Origin: Nocardioides sp. SYSU D00038 | GTDB taxonomy: Bacteria; Actinomycetota; Actinomycetes; Propionibacteriales; Nocardioidaceae | NCBI RefSeq assembly: GCF_016924665.1 | Contig: NZ_JAFFJT010000024.1 | Location: 1-64,000 of the forward strand | DNA length: 64,000 nucleotides | Direction: 5' to 3' | Shown here: positions 26,048-34,528 of the stretch, one piece after another | How the letters are laid out: the number at the start of each line of letters is the position of its first letter | How positions within the stretch are numbered: position 1 is the stretch's first letter | The notes under the pieces: model-generated | What the model was told of the DNA's origin: nothing | Seen by the model: the letters and a program-made list of their open reading frames with translations, nothing else | The model's database searches: none | Made by a program: the position numbers and the translations under genes

Positions 26048-26536
26048 ATGTCGCTGCTGCACCGGCCGTACCCGCCCGACACCTACCACGGCGAGACGGG
26101 GGAGGTGAGCGCGTGGCTGCGCTCCTCCGGGGAGCCGGCCGACGTCACCTACCGCTCCGGCGGCACCTGCGAGTACCTCGCGACCGGTGACCGCACCGAG
26201 GGCCGCTTCGGCCTCTACCGCTGGACCTTCGGCGACGAGGAGACCGGCCCCGCCCCGCACTTCCACCGCTCGATCTCCGAGCAGTTCTACGTCCTGTCCG
26301 GCGAGGTCCGGCTCTACGACGGCGCCGGCTGGGTCACCGCGCGGCCGGGCGACTTCCTCTACGTCCCCGAGGGCGGCCGGCACGGGTTCCGCGGCGGGGG
26401 CGGCGCCTCGATGCTGCTGATGTTCGCGCCGGGCGGACCGCGCGAGGACTACTTCGAGACCCTGGCCCGGGGCGAGGAGATGACCGAGGAGCAGCGCGCG
26501 GAGTTCATGGTCCGCCACGACACCTACTGGGTCTGA
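26048..26536 (+). CDS. Cupin domain protein
   Basis: The 162-residue protein has a single cupin barrel: motif 1 PHFHRSISEQFYVLSGEVRL with two His and a Glu, and motif 2 PGDFLYVPEGGRHGFRG with the last His. It probably binds a divalent metal. A charged helix ends the protein. The activity cannot be named (isomerase, dioxygenase or binding protein). CAGGGT ends 6 nt before the ATG, so it may have its own leaderless promoter; it lies 46 bases after the ALDH gene. Confidence 0.85.
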   Translation: MSLLHRPYPPDTYHGETGEVSAWLRSSGEPADVTYRSGGTCEYLATGDRTEGRFGLYRWTFGDEETGPAPHFHRSISEQFYVLSGEVRLYDGAGWVTARPGDFLYVPEGGRHGFRGGGGASMLLMFAPGGPREDYFETLARGEEMTEEQRAEFMVRHDTYWV

Positions 26537-26550
26537 GGACCGCAGGGGCG

Positions 26551-27336
26551 TCAGGCGACCTGGAGCGAGCGCTTCGACAGCCCCATCCAGAAGCCGTCGA
26601 TCACCTGGGTGCCGGGCTCGTCGGGCGTGGTCGCCGCGCCGAGGGTGACGAATAACGGCGTGTAGTGCTCCACGGTGGGGTGGGCGTAGGGCATGCCCGG
26701 CGCCCGGTCGCGGTACGCCGCGAGCGCGTCGACGTCGCCGCGGGCCAGCGCCTCGCCCGCCCAGGCGTCGAAGTCGGATGACCAGCCGGGCGCCGCGGCG
26801 TCGATGCTCCAGTCGGTGAGGTAGGGCAGCCCGTGGGTGAGGAAACCGGAGCCGACGATCAGCACCCCCTCGTCGCGCAGCGGCTGCAGCCGGTGGCCGA
26901 GCTCCATCAGCCGCACCGGGTCGTGGGTCGGCAGCGACATCTGCAGCACCGGCACGTCGGCCTCGGGGTACATGATCGTGAGCGGCACCCAGGCGCCGTG
27001 GTCGAGGCCGCGGCTGGTGTGCTGGTGCACCGGCTCGCCTGCGGGCATCATCGCCGCGACCCGGCGCGCGAGCGCGGCCGCGCTCGGGGTCTCGTAGGTC
27101 ATCCGGTAGTACTTCGGGTCGAAGCCGCCGAAGTCGTAGACCAGCGGCGCCCGGTCGGCGCTGAGCATCACCGGCGCCGACTCCCAGTGGGCGCTGACGA
27201 TCAGGATCGCCTGCGGACGCGGCAGGTCACCGGCCCACGCCGCCAGCTGGCCCGACCACACCGGGTCGTCGAGGAGGGGCGGCGCGCCGTGGCCGAGGTA
27301 GAGGGCGGGCATCCGGGTGGTCATGCCACCCATCAT
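26551..27336 (-). CDS. LigB/DODA-type extradiol ring-cleavage dioxygenase
   Basis: The 261-residue class III enzyme has LYLGHGAPP with a metal His, ILIVSAHWES with the second His, DHGAWVPL and GSGFLTHGLPYL with the other catalytic histidines, and HYTPLFVTLGA. This is the 4,5-DOPA dioxygenase group, which includes YgiD; members cleave catechols but the true substrate is often unknown. The start is unsure: ATGs at 27336, 27333 and 27324 are all possible. It is convergent with the cupin gene and lies 10 bases after ung on the same strand. Confidence 0.88.
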   Translation of the reverse strand: MMGGMTTRMPALYLGHGAPPLLDDPVWSGQLAAWAGDLPRPQAILIVSAHWESAPVMLSADRAPLVYDFGGFDPKYYRMTYETPSAAALARRVAAMMPAGEPVHQHTSRGLDHGAWVPLTIMYPEADVPVLQMSLPTHDPVRLMELGHRLQPLRDEGVLIVGSGFLTHGLPYLTDWSIDAAAPGWSSDFDAWAGEALARGDVDALAAYRDRAPGMPYAHPTVEHYTPLFVTLGAATTPDEPGTQVIDGFWMGLSKRSLQVA

Positions 27337-27346
27337 GGTTCAATCT

Positions 27347-28063
27347 TCAACTTTGTTCCACACCTGCGGGTGCCGACGGTGGGAGCGTCCAGTCCACGGG
27401 CGTCGCGCCCTGCTCCTCGAGCAGCCGGTTGACCCGCGAGAACGGGCGCGACCCGAAGAACCCGCGCGAGGCCGACAGTGGCGAGGGGTGGGCCGACTCG
27501 ACGTACGGCACCGGCCCGAGCCACGGCTTGAGCGACTGCGCGTCGCGGCCCCACAGGATCGCCGCGAGCGGGCCCCCGCGCGCGACCAGGGCGTGGATCG
27601 CGCGCTCGGTGACCTCCTCCCAGCCGCGGCCGCGGTGCGACGCCGACTCACCCGGCCGCACCGTCAGCACCCGGTTGAGGAGCATCACGCCCTGGTCGGC
27701 CCAGGCGGTGAGGTCGCCGTGCGGCACGGGCGGGCAGCCGACGTCGCTGCCGAGCTCGGCGTAGATGTTGGCCAGGCTGCGCGGCACCGGCCGCACCCGG
27801 GCGTCGACGGCGAAGCTCAGCCCGATCGGGTGGCCGGGCGTCGGGTAGGGGTCCTGGCCGACGACCAGCACCCGCACCTCGGCCAGGGGACGCTGGAACG
27901 CGCGGAACACGTGTGCCCCGGCCGGCAGGTACGCACGCCCGGCGGCGAGCTCGTCGCGCAGGAATCGCCCCATGGCCGCGACCCGGTCGTCCACCGGCGC
28001 GAGCGCCTCGGCCCAGTCGGGGGCCATCAGGCCCTTCGCCACGAGCCCGGCCAGCGCTGACAT
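27347..28063 (-). CDS. ung: Uracil-DNA glycosylase, family 1
   Basis: Ung removes uracil from DNA to start base-excision repair. The 238-residue product shows the catalytic-Asp motif [29 protein letters not shown] and the C-terminal [13 protein letters not shown], all diagnostic of family 1. Length is normal. On the reverse strand TAGCCT ends 7 nt before the ATG at 28063, so the transcript is likely leaderless. Confidence 0.97.
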   Translation of the reverse strand: MSALAGLVAKGLMAPDWAEALAPVDDRVAAMGRFLRDELAAGRAYLPAGAHVFRAFQRPLAEVRVLVVGQDPYPTPGHPIGLSFAVDARVRPVPRSLANIYAELGSDVGCPPVPHGDLTAWADQGVMLLNRVLTVRPGESASHRGRGWEEVTERAIHALVARGGPLAAILWGRDAQSLKPWLGPVPYVESAHPSPLSASRGFFGSRPFSRVNRLLEEQGATPVDWTLPPSAPAGVEQS

Positions 28064-28096
28064 GGCGCCGAGGCTAGCGGGCCAGGGACAAGTCGG

Positions 28097-29179
28097 TCAG
28101 CGCGGGAACCGGGCCCGCTTCGGCAGCCAGGGCCGCCGGCCGGTCTCGCCGACCTCGACGGCCAGGATCGCCTGGTGGGCGGCCTTGCCCGCGATCGCCG
28201 ACTGGTTGGCCACCAGCACCGTGGTGCCGAGGAAGGTCGCGCTGCACGGGGTGTCGAAGGGGATCGGTGAGCCGTTGTCGCCCAGCAGCGGGACCTTCGG
28301 GAAGCGCCCGACCTCCTTGCCCTGCGGCGTCAGCTCGACGAGCTGGGCGGCCGGGCCGGCCAGCGAGACGTAGATCCGGCCCGAGCGACCGATCCCGAAG
28401 CCGTCGGGCAGCTCGGCGGGGCGTGAGCGCCACAACGTGCGCAGCGTGCCGGGCCGGCCGTCGGGTCGGAGGGGCAGCGCGAACAGCGCGCCGTTGGTGG
28501 GCAGCGTCGACCCGCCCAGCGTGGTCTGCTGGGTGATCAGGAACTCGCGGGTGGCGGGCCGGAAGTCGATGCCGGTGGTGCCGAACTTGATGCCCTGGAG
28601 GTGGCGTGAGCTGAACCACTTGCGCGGCGCGCGGCCCGGCGGCACCCGCCACAGGTCGCCGTGGGCGTAGTCGGTGACGTAGAGCCAGCCGCGCGGGCCC
28701 CAGGTGGCGTAGTTGGGCACCACGCCCTTCGGGAACCTCGCCACGGTGCGGAAGGCGCCGGTGCGCAGGTCGAGGGTGCGCACGGTCGCGGTGGAGGTCT
28801 CGAGCAGCACCAGCCGGCCGTCGCGGGTCTGGTTCGCGACCTGCACGCCGTGCTGGCCGAGCACCTGGCCCGGCACGGTCCAGGAGCGCAGCAGGGTGCC
28901 GTCGGCGTCCCACTCGAACACCCGCGAGCGCTGGCCCTGGGCCCGAGGGTTGACGTAGCTGCCGGCGTAGACCCGGCCGTTGCGGTGGACGAACGTGTAC
29001 GCCGGGTAGCCGGGCGCCGGCACCCGGGCGAAGACCGAGGTCTCCCAGCGGGCCGGCCCGAAGGCGACTTCGGTGGCGGCTTCTGTGGCGGCAGGGGCCG
29101 GGCTGGTCGGCGCCAGGACGCCGAGCAGGAGGACGAACGCCAGCGTCAGCAGCCGGACGGTCGTCGTCGACCGGCTCAC
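28097..29179 (-). CDS. Secreted SMP-30/NHL-like beta-propeller protein
   Basis: The 360-residue protein has a signal peptide (VRLLTLAFVLLLGVLAPTSPAPA, cleaved near residue 30). It then has repeated beta-blade motifs such as HRNGRVYAGSY, RDGRLVLLETS, PRGWLYVTDY, GIGRSGRIYVS. These fit a six-bladed propeller of the SMP-30/gluconolactonase or NHL kind. Catalytic metal ligands are not obvious, so it may bind and not hydrolyse. Its GTG start overlaps the amine oxidase stop by four bases (GTGA), so the two exported proteins are made together. Confidence 0.8.
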   Translation of the reverse strand: MSRSTTTVRLLTLAFVLLLGVLAPTSPAPAATEAATEVAFGPARWETSVFARVPAPGYPAYTFVHRNGRVYAGSYVNPRAQGQRSRVFEWDADGTLLRSWTVPGQVLGQHGVQVANQTRDGRLVLLETSTATVRTLDLRTGAFRTVARFPKGVVPNYATWGPRGWLYVTDYAHGDLWRVPPGRAPRKWFSSRHLQGIKFGTTGIDFRPATREFLITQQTTLGGSTLPTNGALFALPLRPDGRPGTLRTLWRSRPAELPDGFGIGRSGRIYVSLAGPAAQLVELTPQGKEVGRFPKVPLLGDNGSPIPFDTPCSATFLGTTVLVANQSAIAGKAAHQAILAVEVGETGRRPWLPKRARFPR

Positions 29180-30720
29180 CGGCGCCGCTCCAGGTGGTCG
29201 AGCACCTCCACGGCGGCGCGCTTGCCGGAGCGCACGGCGCCGTCCATGTAGCCCGACCAGTAGGTCGAGGTCTCGGTGCCGGCCCAGTGCACCCGGCCGT
29301 GCGGGCGCCGGATCGCCGAGCCGAACTCCACGAGGCTGCCGGGGGCGTGGATGGCCGTGGGGCCACCGCCGGTCCAGCGCTCCTTGGTCCAGTCGTGCTC
29401 GACGTAGTCGGTCGGGCGCAGCGCGCGCTCGCCGAACAGCTGGGCGAACCCCTCGAGCACGTGCTGGCGGCGCTGGGCCTTGGTGAGCAGGCCGTAGCGG
29501 CGCCAGGTCGACCCGCCGACGAAGGCCAGCAGCACGCCGGGCCGACCGTCGGGCGGCGAGTTGTCGAAGACCACGCGGGCCGCACCGGCGTCGTTGACGC
29601 CGAACCCGGTGAGCCCGGCCTCGCGCCAGAACGGCGTGGGGTAGACGGCGTCGCACTTCATCAGCTGGCCCATGTCGAGGTGGCGCAGCAGCTGGGTGCG
29701 CCGCGCGGGCAGCCGCGGGAAGAACCGGATGTCGAGCACGGTGGGCGGCGGCGCGGCCACGATGACCCGCTTGGCGATCACGGTGCCCCGCTTGGTGTGC
29801 ACGACCGCGCGGTGGTCCTTCTGCACGATCTTGGTCACCGGCGCGGCCAGGGCCACGATGTCGCCGAGCTGGCGGGCCAGCCGCCGCGGGATCAGCTGGG
29901 AGCCGCCCACGAACCGGCGCTCCTGCGCGCCGTTGGCGGTGTCGGAGTTGCGGGCGAAGGTGCCGACCGTGCGCTCGTTGCCCGAGCAGGCGACGTACCA
30001 GAGTGCGAAGAGCAGCGAGAGCTCGTCGGGGTCGGCACCGAAGGTGGGCTGGGTCCAGGACCGGATGAGGTTCTCGAGGCCGCGCGCGTTGAGCGCGTTG
30101 CGGCGGATCCACTCGCCGAGGGTCATCGCGTCCCACTGCGCGGCGCGCGGGTGGGTCCACGGTGCGTCGACCGCGATCTCGGCGGCCATGCCGTCGATCT
30201 TGCCCAGCAGCAGGGCGGCGTCGAGCAGGATCGTGGGGTCGGGCGGCACGGTGCCGGTGTAGAGCGTGCGGCCGGTCGTGGAGGAGACGTAGACGTTCTT
30301 GCCGGTGTTGTGCTCGAGGAACGTCGGCACCCCGAGCTCGCGGGCCAGGGCGGCGATGTGGTCCTGGGTGGGGCCGATGAACGCGCCGCCCGACTCGATC
30401 ACGTCGCCGCCGGCCAGCTTGTGGTTGAGCACCCGGCCGCCGACCCGCTTGCGCGCCTCCAGCACCAGCACCGAGTGGCCGCGACGGGCCACCTGGCGGG
30501 CGGCGACCAGGCCGGCGATTCCGGCACCGACCACGACGACGTCGACCTTGCGGGGCAGGCCGCCCTGGCGACCGCCCGGTGCGGCGACCGCGTCGCCGGA
30601 GAGGGCGCCGGTGCCGAGGGCGGCGGCGCCGCCGATCCCGAGGAGGCCGGCCTCCAGCGCGCCGCGCCGGGTGAGCGCGGAGTCCGGGCGAGGCTGGAAC
30701 GGGTCCGGGGACGAGGTCAT
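29176..30720 (-). CDS. Flavin-containing amine oxidase, probably Tat-exported
   Basis: The 514-residue protein begins with a twin-arginine-like signal (ALTRRGALEAGLLGIGGAAALG). It then has the FAD motif VVVVGAGIAGLVAARQVARRG, EARKRVGGRV, GAFIGPTQDHI, and the C-terminal HWAGTETSTYWSGYMDGAVRSG that closes the flavin site. This is the monoamine/polyamine oxidase family, which deaminates amines to aldehydes. The exact amine is unknown. ATG 30720 has CAGGAG upstream; an upstream in-frame codon at 30753 lies in the operator. It diverges from a TetR gene across a shared palindrome, so it is probably under that repressor. Confidence 0.93.
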   Translation of the reverse strand: MTSSPDPFQPRPDSALTRRGALEAGLLGIGGAAALGTGALSGDAVAAPGGRQGGLPRKVDVVVVGAGIAGLVAARQVARRGHSVLVLEARKRVGGRVLNHKLAGGDVIESGGAFIGPTQDHIAALARELGVPTFLEHNTGKNVYVSSTTGRTLYTGTVPPDPTILLDAALLLGKIDGMAAEIAVDAPWTHPRAAQWDAMTLGEWIRRNALNARGLENLIRSWTQPTFGADPDELSLLFALWYVACSGNERTVGTFARNSDTANGAQERRFVGGSQLIPRRLARQLGDIVALAAPVTKIVQKDHRAVVHTKRGTVIAKRVIVAAPPPTVLDIRFFPRLPARRTQLLRHLDMGQLMKCDAVYPTPFWREAGLTGFGVNDAGAARVVFDNSPPDGRPGVLLAFVGGSTWRRYGLLTKAQRRQHVLEGFAQLFGERALRPTDYVEHDWTKERWTGGGPTAIHAPGSLVEFGSAIRRPHGRVHWAGTETSTYWSGYMDGAVRSGKRAAVEVLDHLERRR

Positions 30721-30741
30721 GGCGGCTCCTGACGACGGCCA

Positions 30742-30764
30742 GAACCTGAACATGTGTCAGGTTC
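30742..30764. promoter_or_regulatory. Palindromic operator between amine oxidase and TetR genes
   Basis: Perfect arms GAACCTGA (30742-30749) and TCAGGTTC (30757-30764) flank seven bases. The site lies in the 69-base divergent gap, 26 bases before the TetR start, as expected for a TetR-type autoregulated operator that also controls the amine oxidase operon. Confidence 0.75.
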
Positions 30765-30789
30765 GGGTCCGTACCCTACACTCCAGCCC

Positions 30790-31410
30790 ATGTCGACCGC
30801 ACGGGCCGAACCGTCGTCGCGGCGGGTGCCCAGCCAGGAGCGGAACCGGCGCCGGGTCGAGCAGATCCTCGACGCCGCCGAGCGACTGGTCGTCGGCCAC
30901 GGGGTCGAGGCCCTGACGACCCGCGAGATCGCCCGGGCCGCGGAGGTGCCGGTGGCCTCGCTCTACCAGTACTTCGCCGACAAGGAGGCCGTGCTCCTCG
31001 CCCTAGCGGCGCGCGACATGGAGGAGATGGACCGCCAGCTCGCCGACGACCTCGCCGGGCTCACCGCGCCCGGCGTGCCCGAGGTGGTGCGCACCGCGGT
31101 GCTGGCTTTCGTCACCGTCTACCACCGGCGCCGGGCGTTCGTGCAGATCTACCTGCGCGGGCGCACGAACGTCGCCGTCCACGAGTTCGGCCGCGAGCAC
31201 AACCGGCGGATCGCCGAGACCCTGCTGGCCTACGCTCGCGACACCGGGCTGGCCGGACCCGGGCTGACGGCTCCGGTCGCCCTGCTCGCCGTCGAGGTCA
31301 CCGACCGCCTCTTCCAGCTCGCCTTCGAGCGCGACGACGACGGCGACCCGCTGATCCTGGAGGAGGGCATCGCGATGATGACCGCCTACCTCGAGCGGTA
31401 CGCCGCGTGA
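30790..31410 (+). CDS. TetR family transcriptional regulator
   Basis: The 206-residue regulator has a typical TetR helix-turn-helix (about residues 15-62: RRRVEQILDAAERLVVGHGV, TTREIARAAEVPVASLYQYF, DKEAVLLAL) and a helical ligand domain. It probably represses the divergent amine oxidase-propeller operon through the shared 23-base palindrome and may also control the aldolase and kinase genes that follow with overlapping codons. The ATG at 30790 lies 7 nt after TACACT (30777-30782). Confidence 0.92.
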   Translation: MSTARAEPSSRRVPSQERNRRRVEQILDAAERLVVGHGVEALTTREIARAAEVPVASLYQYFADKEAVLLALAARDMEEMDRQLADDLAGLTAPGVPEVVRTAVLAFVTVYHRRRAFVQIYLRGRTNVAVHEFGREHNRRIAETLLAYARDTGLAGPGLTAPVALLAVEVTDRLFQLAFERDDDGDPLILEEGIAMMTAYLERYAA

Positions 31411-32078
31411 GCCTGCGCGACGACGTCGCCGCCGCCGCGCGTCGGCTCGCCGACGAGGGCCTGGTCGTCGGCACCGCCGGCAACGTCTCCGCCCGCGACG
31501 GCGACCTGGTCGCGGTGACCGCCAGCGGCGTGGTGCTGGCTACCTGCCGGCCCGAGGACGTCACGGTCGTCGCGCTCGACGGGTCCCTGGTCGAGGGCGA
31601 GCTGCGGCCCACCTCCGAGATCGACCTCCACCTCGGCATCCACGCCGACGGCGCGTCCGTCGCAGTCGTGCACACCCATGCGCCGTGGTCGACCGCAGTG
31701 GCCTGCGTGCTCGACGAGCTGCCGGTGCTGCACTACCAGCAGCTGCTGCTGGGTGGACCGGTCGCGGTGGCGCCGTACGCGACGTTCGGCTCGCCCGAGC
31801 TGGCCGCCCACGTGCGCACCGCGCTGCGCGGCCGGCAGGCGGCGCTGATGGCCAACCACGGCTCGGTGGCGGTCGGCGCGACGCTGGACCAGGCGGTCGA
31901 GCACGCGGTGCTGCTGGAGTGGCTGGCCGCGCTGCACCACCGAGCCGCTGCGCTCGGCGCCCCCCGGGCGCTCACCGGCGCCGAGCAGGAGGCCGTCGTG
32001 GCGGCCGCGATCGCGCGCAGCTACGGCACCCCGCAGCCGGCGGAACCCCGACCCCACCACCCCGAGGAGGACCAGTGA
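31407..32078 (+). CDS. Class II aldolase/adducin family protein (fuculose-phosphate aldolase-like)
   Basis: The 223-residue protein has the class II aldolase fold: GTAGNVSARDGDLVAVTASGV, PTSEIDLHLGIH with the catalytic Glu, and the metal histidines in VVHTHAPWS and ANHGSV. Members cleave sugar 1-phosphates such as fuculose-1-phosphate or epimerise ribulose-5-phosphate. The GTG start overlaps the TetR stop by four bases and its stop overlaps the kinase gene, so TetR, aldolase and sugar kinase form one operon, suggesting a sugar route in which the kinase product feeds the aldolase. Confidence 0.88.
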   Translation: MSLRDDVAAAARRLADEGLVVGTAGNVSARDGDLVAVTASGVVLATCRPEDVTVVALDGSLVEGELRPTSEIDLHLGIHADGASVAVVHTHAPWSTAVACVLDELPVLHYQQLLLGGPVAVAPYATFGSPELAAHVRTALRGRQAALMANHGSVAVGATLDQAVEHAVLLEWLAALHHRAAALGAPRALTGAEQEAVVAAAIARSYGTPQPAEPRPHHPEEDQ

Positions 32079-33007
32079 AGGTCGCCTGCATCGGCGTGCA
32101 CGTGCTCGACACCCACGTCATCGGCATCCGGTCGATCCCGCCCGGCTCGGAGGGGCAGCTGGTCGAGGCGATCCGGATGTCGCCGGCCGGCACCGCCGGC
32201 GGCACCGCGGTGGTGCTGGCCCGGCTGGGCGCCCTGGTGTCGTCGTACGGCGCAGTCGGGGCCGACCCGGCCGGCACGACGCTGCGGGCGCTGCTCGAGG
32301 CCGAGGGCGTCGACACCGCCGGCCTGGTCGTGCGCGAGGGCCACCAGACCTCCGCGTCGGTGATCCCGGTGCGCGACAACGGCGACCGGCCGGCCTGGCA
32401 CTGCATCGGGGCCAACGGCGCGTTCACGCTCGACGACCTGCCGGACGACGCCCTCGACGGCGTCGACCACGTGCACCTGGGCGGCCCCGAGTTCCTCGGC
32501 GGCGAGGCCGCCGGGCGGCTGCTCGCCCGCGCCCGCGAGGCGGGTGCCACCACCTCGCTCGACGTGCTGGCCCCCGGCGACCCCGGGCTGCTGGAGTGGA
32601 TCGCCGACGCGCTGCCCCACACCGACCACCTGCTGCCCAACGACGAGCAGGTGCTGGGCTTCACCGGCGCGGCCTCCCTCGCCGACGGCGCACGCGCGCT
32701 GGTCGACCGGGGCGTCGGCTGCGTGGCGGTGACCGCCGGCGGGGAGGGCGCCCTCGTCGTCACGGCGTCCGGGGTCGACCGGGTGCCGGCCCACCCGGTC
32801 GAGGTCGTCGACACCACCGGCTGCGGCGACGCGTTCAGCTCCGGCTACATCCGCGGGCTGAACCTCGACCTCCCGCCCGGCGACGCCGCCCGGCTCGGCT
32901 GCGCCACCGCGGCCCACGTCGCCCAGGGGCTCGGCAGCGACGCCGGCTCCTACGACCTCGATGCCGTGCTGGAGCTGGCGGGGCTGGAGCTGGGTGGGCC
33001 GGCCTGA
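32075..33007 (+). CDS. PfkB family carbohydrate kinase
   Basis: The 310-residue ribokinase-fold enzyme has AGTAGGTAVVLARLGA (PfkB signature 1 region), HLGGPEFLGG, LPNDEQVLGFTG, and the catalytic motif VVDTTGCGDAFSSGYIRGL with the base Asp. The sugar substrate is unknown. It is translationally coupled to the aldolase gene (GTGA overlap), which suggests that it phosphorylates a sugar whose phosphate is then cleaved. The operon ends at strong palindromes. Confidence 0.92.
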   Translation: MKVACIGVHVLDTHVIGIRSIPPGSEGQLVEAIRMSPAGTAGGTAVVLARLGALVSSYGAVGADPAGTTLRALLEAEGVDTAGLVVREGHQTSASVIPVRDNGDRPAWHCIGANGAFTLDDLPDDALDGVDHVHLGGPEFLGGEAAGRLLARAREAGATTSLDVLAPGDPGLLEWIADALPHTDHLLPNDEQVLGFTGAASLADGARALVDRGVGCVAVTAGGEGALVVTASGVDRVPAHPVEVVDTTGCGDAFSSGYIRGLNLDLPPGDAARLGCATAAHVAQGLGSDAGSYDLDAVLELAGLELGGPA

Positions 33008-33019
33008 GGCGGGATCGGA

Positions 33020-33075
33020 ATCCCCGGTCGACCGGGGATCCCCCATGTTGTCGGGCAATGCAATGCCCGACAACA
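33020..33075. terminator. Two palindromes, likely bidirectional terminator
   Basis: A perfect 20-base palindrome (ATCCCCGGTCGACCGGGGAT, 33020-33039) is followed by a 12-bp perfect stem (TGTTGTCGGGCA at 33046-33057 with its mirror at 33064-33075). They lie between convergent stop codons (33007 and 33101) and could end transcription from both sides. A fragment CCCGACAA is repeated just after. Confidence 0.7.
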
Positions 33076-33100
33076 CCGAGAAGCGCCCGACAAGTCCGGG

Positions 33101-34528
33101 CTAGGCGGGCCGCGACAGCCGGTCGAGGAACGCCACCAGCAGGGCCTCGCGCATCGGCGGCGAGGCCAGGTCGAGCAGTGCGTTGACCTCCGCCATCCGC
33201 TCGGGCAGGGCCAGCCCCTCCGACGCCTCGCCCACCAGGCCCGACGCCGCCAGCAGCCCGTCGAAGTCCGCGTCGCTGAGCGTTGCAGGGTCGAGGGCCC
33301 GGATGAAGTCGACGACGCCGGGGTCGACGGCGACCGGGCCGGCGGCGACGGCGGCGGCCACCGAGGCGCGCAGCGCGGAGAGCAGCTCGTCGACGTGCGG
33401 CAGAGTGGCGGCCGAGACCGACAGGTGAATGGTGGGCGGCTCGCCGGCGTGCGACATCTGCGGCTGCACGTACCAGCCGCGCGCGGCCATCTCGTCGCAC
33501 ACCGTGAACGCGTCGCACCTCGCGTCGGTGGCCAGCGCGACGAGCGTGGAGTCCGGCGGCGCGACCACCCGCAGCTCCGGCACCGTCGCCACGCCCGCGA
33601 CGATCGCGTCGACGGCGCTGAGCACGTCGGCGGTCAGCCGCTCGTAGCCGGCGTCGCCGAGCGCCTGCAGCACCGCCCACGCACCCGCGAGCGGCCCGCC
33701 CGACTTCGTCGACTGCATCGTGGAGTTGAGCATCGTGTAGCCCGGCCACGCCGCCGAGGCGAAGAACTGCGGTCGGCGCAGCTCGGCCGTGCGGTGCAGC
33801 AGCAGCGAGGTGCCCTTGGGGGCGTAGCCGTACTTGTGCAGGTCGACCGAGACCGACGTGACGCCCTCGACCGCGAACGTCCACGGCGGCACCGCCCTCC
33901 CCAGCCGCGCCGCCCACGGCAGCACCCAGCCGCCGATGCACGCGTCGACGTGGCAGCGCACCCCGCGCGCGGCCGCCAGCGCGGCGAGCTCGGTGACCGG
34001 GTCGACCACCCCGTGGGCGTACGACGGCGCGCTCGCCACCACCAGCACCGTCGAGTCGTCGAGCGCGGCCTCGGTCGCGGCGACGTCGGCGCGGAAGTCG
34101 GGCCCGACCGGCACCAGCACCGGCTCGACCCCGAAGTAGTGCGCGGCCTTGTGGAACGCCGCGTGCGCGGTCGAGGGCAGCACCATCCGGGGCCGCGCCA
34201 CGTCGGGGCGGGCATCGCGGGCGGCCTGCACGGCCAGCAGCACCGACTCGGTGCCGCCCGAGGTCACCGTGCCCACCGCGCCGTCGGGCCCGTCGAGCAG
34301 GCGCAGTGCGAAGCCCACCAGCTCGTTCTCCATCGTCAGCAGGCTCGGGAACGCCGTCGGGTCGAGGCCGTTGCTGCCGGCGTAGGCCGCCACCGCCTCG
34401 CGCCCGACCCGGTCGACCTCGGCGAGGCCGGAGTCGTAGACGTAGGCCAGCGTGCGGCCGCCGTGCACCGGCAGGTCGGCGGCCTGCCGCTCGCGCAGCC
34501 GGGCCAGCACGTCGGGTGCGGGGCTCAT
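33101..34528 (-). CDS. PLP-dependent decarboxylase/lyase, sphingosine-1-phosphate lyase-like
   Basis: The 475-residue fold type I PLP enzyme has the phosphate-loop GTVTSGGTESVLLAV, a His in STAHAAFHKAA, the Asp in CHVDACIGGWVLP and the Schiff-base lysine in SVDLHKYGYAPKGTS. That last block is very close to the THKYGFAPKGTS motif of sphingosine-1-phosphate lyase, a group II decarboxylase relative. The substrate is probably a phosphorylated long-chain amine or another amino compound; this is inference. It overlaps the upstream MFS gene by four bases. Confidence 0.88.
   Translation of the reverse strand: MSPAPDVLARLRERQAADLPVHGGRTLAYVYDSGLAEVDRVGREAVAAYAGSNGLDPTAFPSLLTMENELVGFALRLLDGPDGAVGTVTSGGTESVLLAVQAARDARPDVARPRMVLPSTAHAAFHKAAHYFGVEPVLVPVGPDFRADVAATEAALDDSTVLVVASAPSYAHGVVDPVTELAALAAARGVRCHVDACIGGWVLPWAARLGRAVPPWTFAVEGVTSVSVDLHKYGYAPKGTSLLLHRTAELRRPQFFASAAWPGYTMLNSTMQSTKSGGPLAGAWAVLQALGDAGYERLTADVLSAVDAIVAGVATVPELRVVAPPDSTLVALATDARCDAFTVCDEMAARGWYVQPQMSHAGEPPTIHLSVSAATLPHVDELLSALRASVAAAVAAGPVAVDPGVVDFIRALDPATLSDADFDGLLAASGLVGEASEGLALPERMAEVNALLDLASPPMREALLVAFLDRLSRPA

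Noticed and set aside
27338..27351. GTTGAAGATTGAAC as a MarR-type operator before the dioxygenase gene
   Set aside because: The two halves are not a proper inverted repeat, and the site overlaps the end of ung. The evidence is too weak.
29194..30732. Long forward open frame over the amine oxidase gene
   Set aside because: Antisense shadow; the reverse-strand frame carries the complete FAD amine oxidase motifs.
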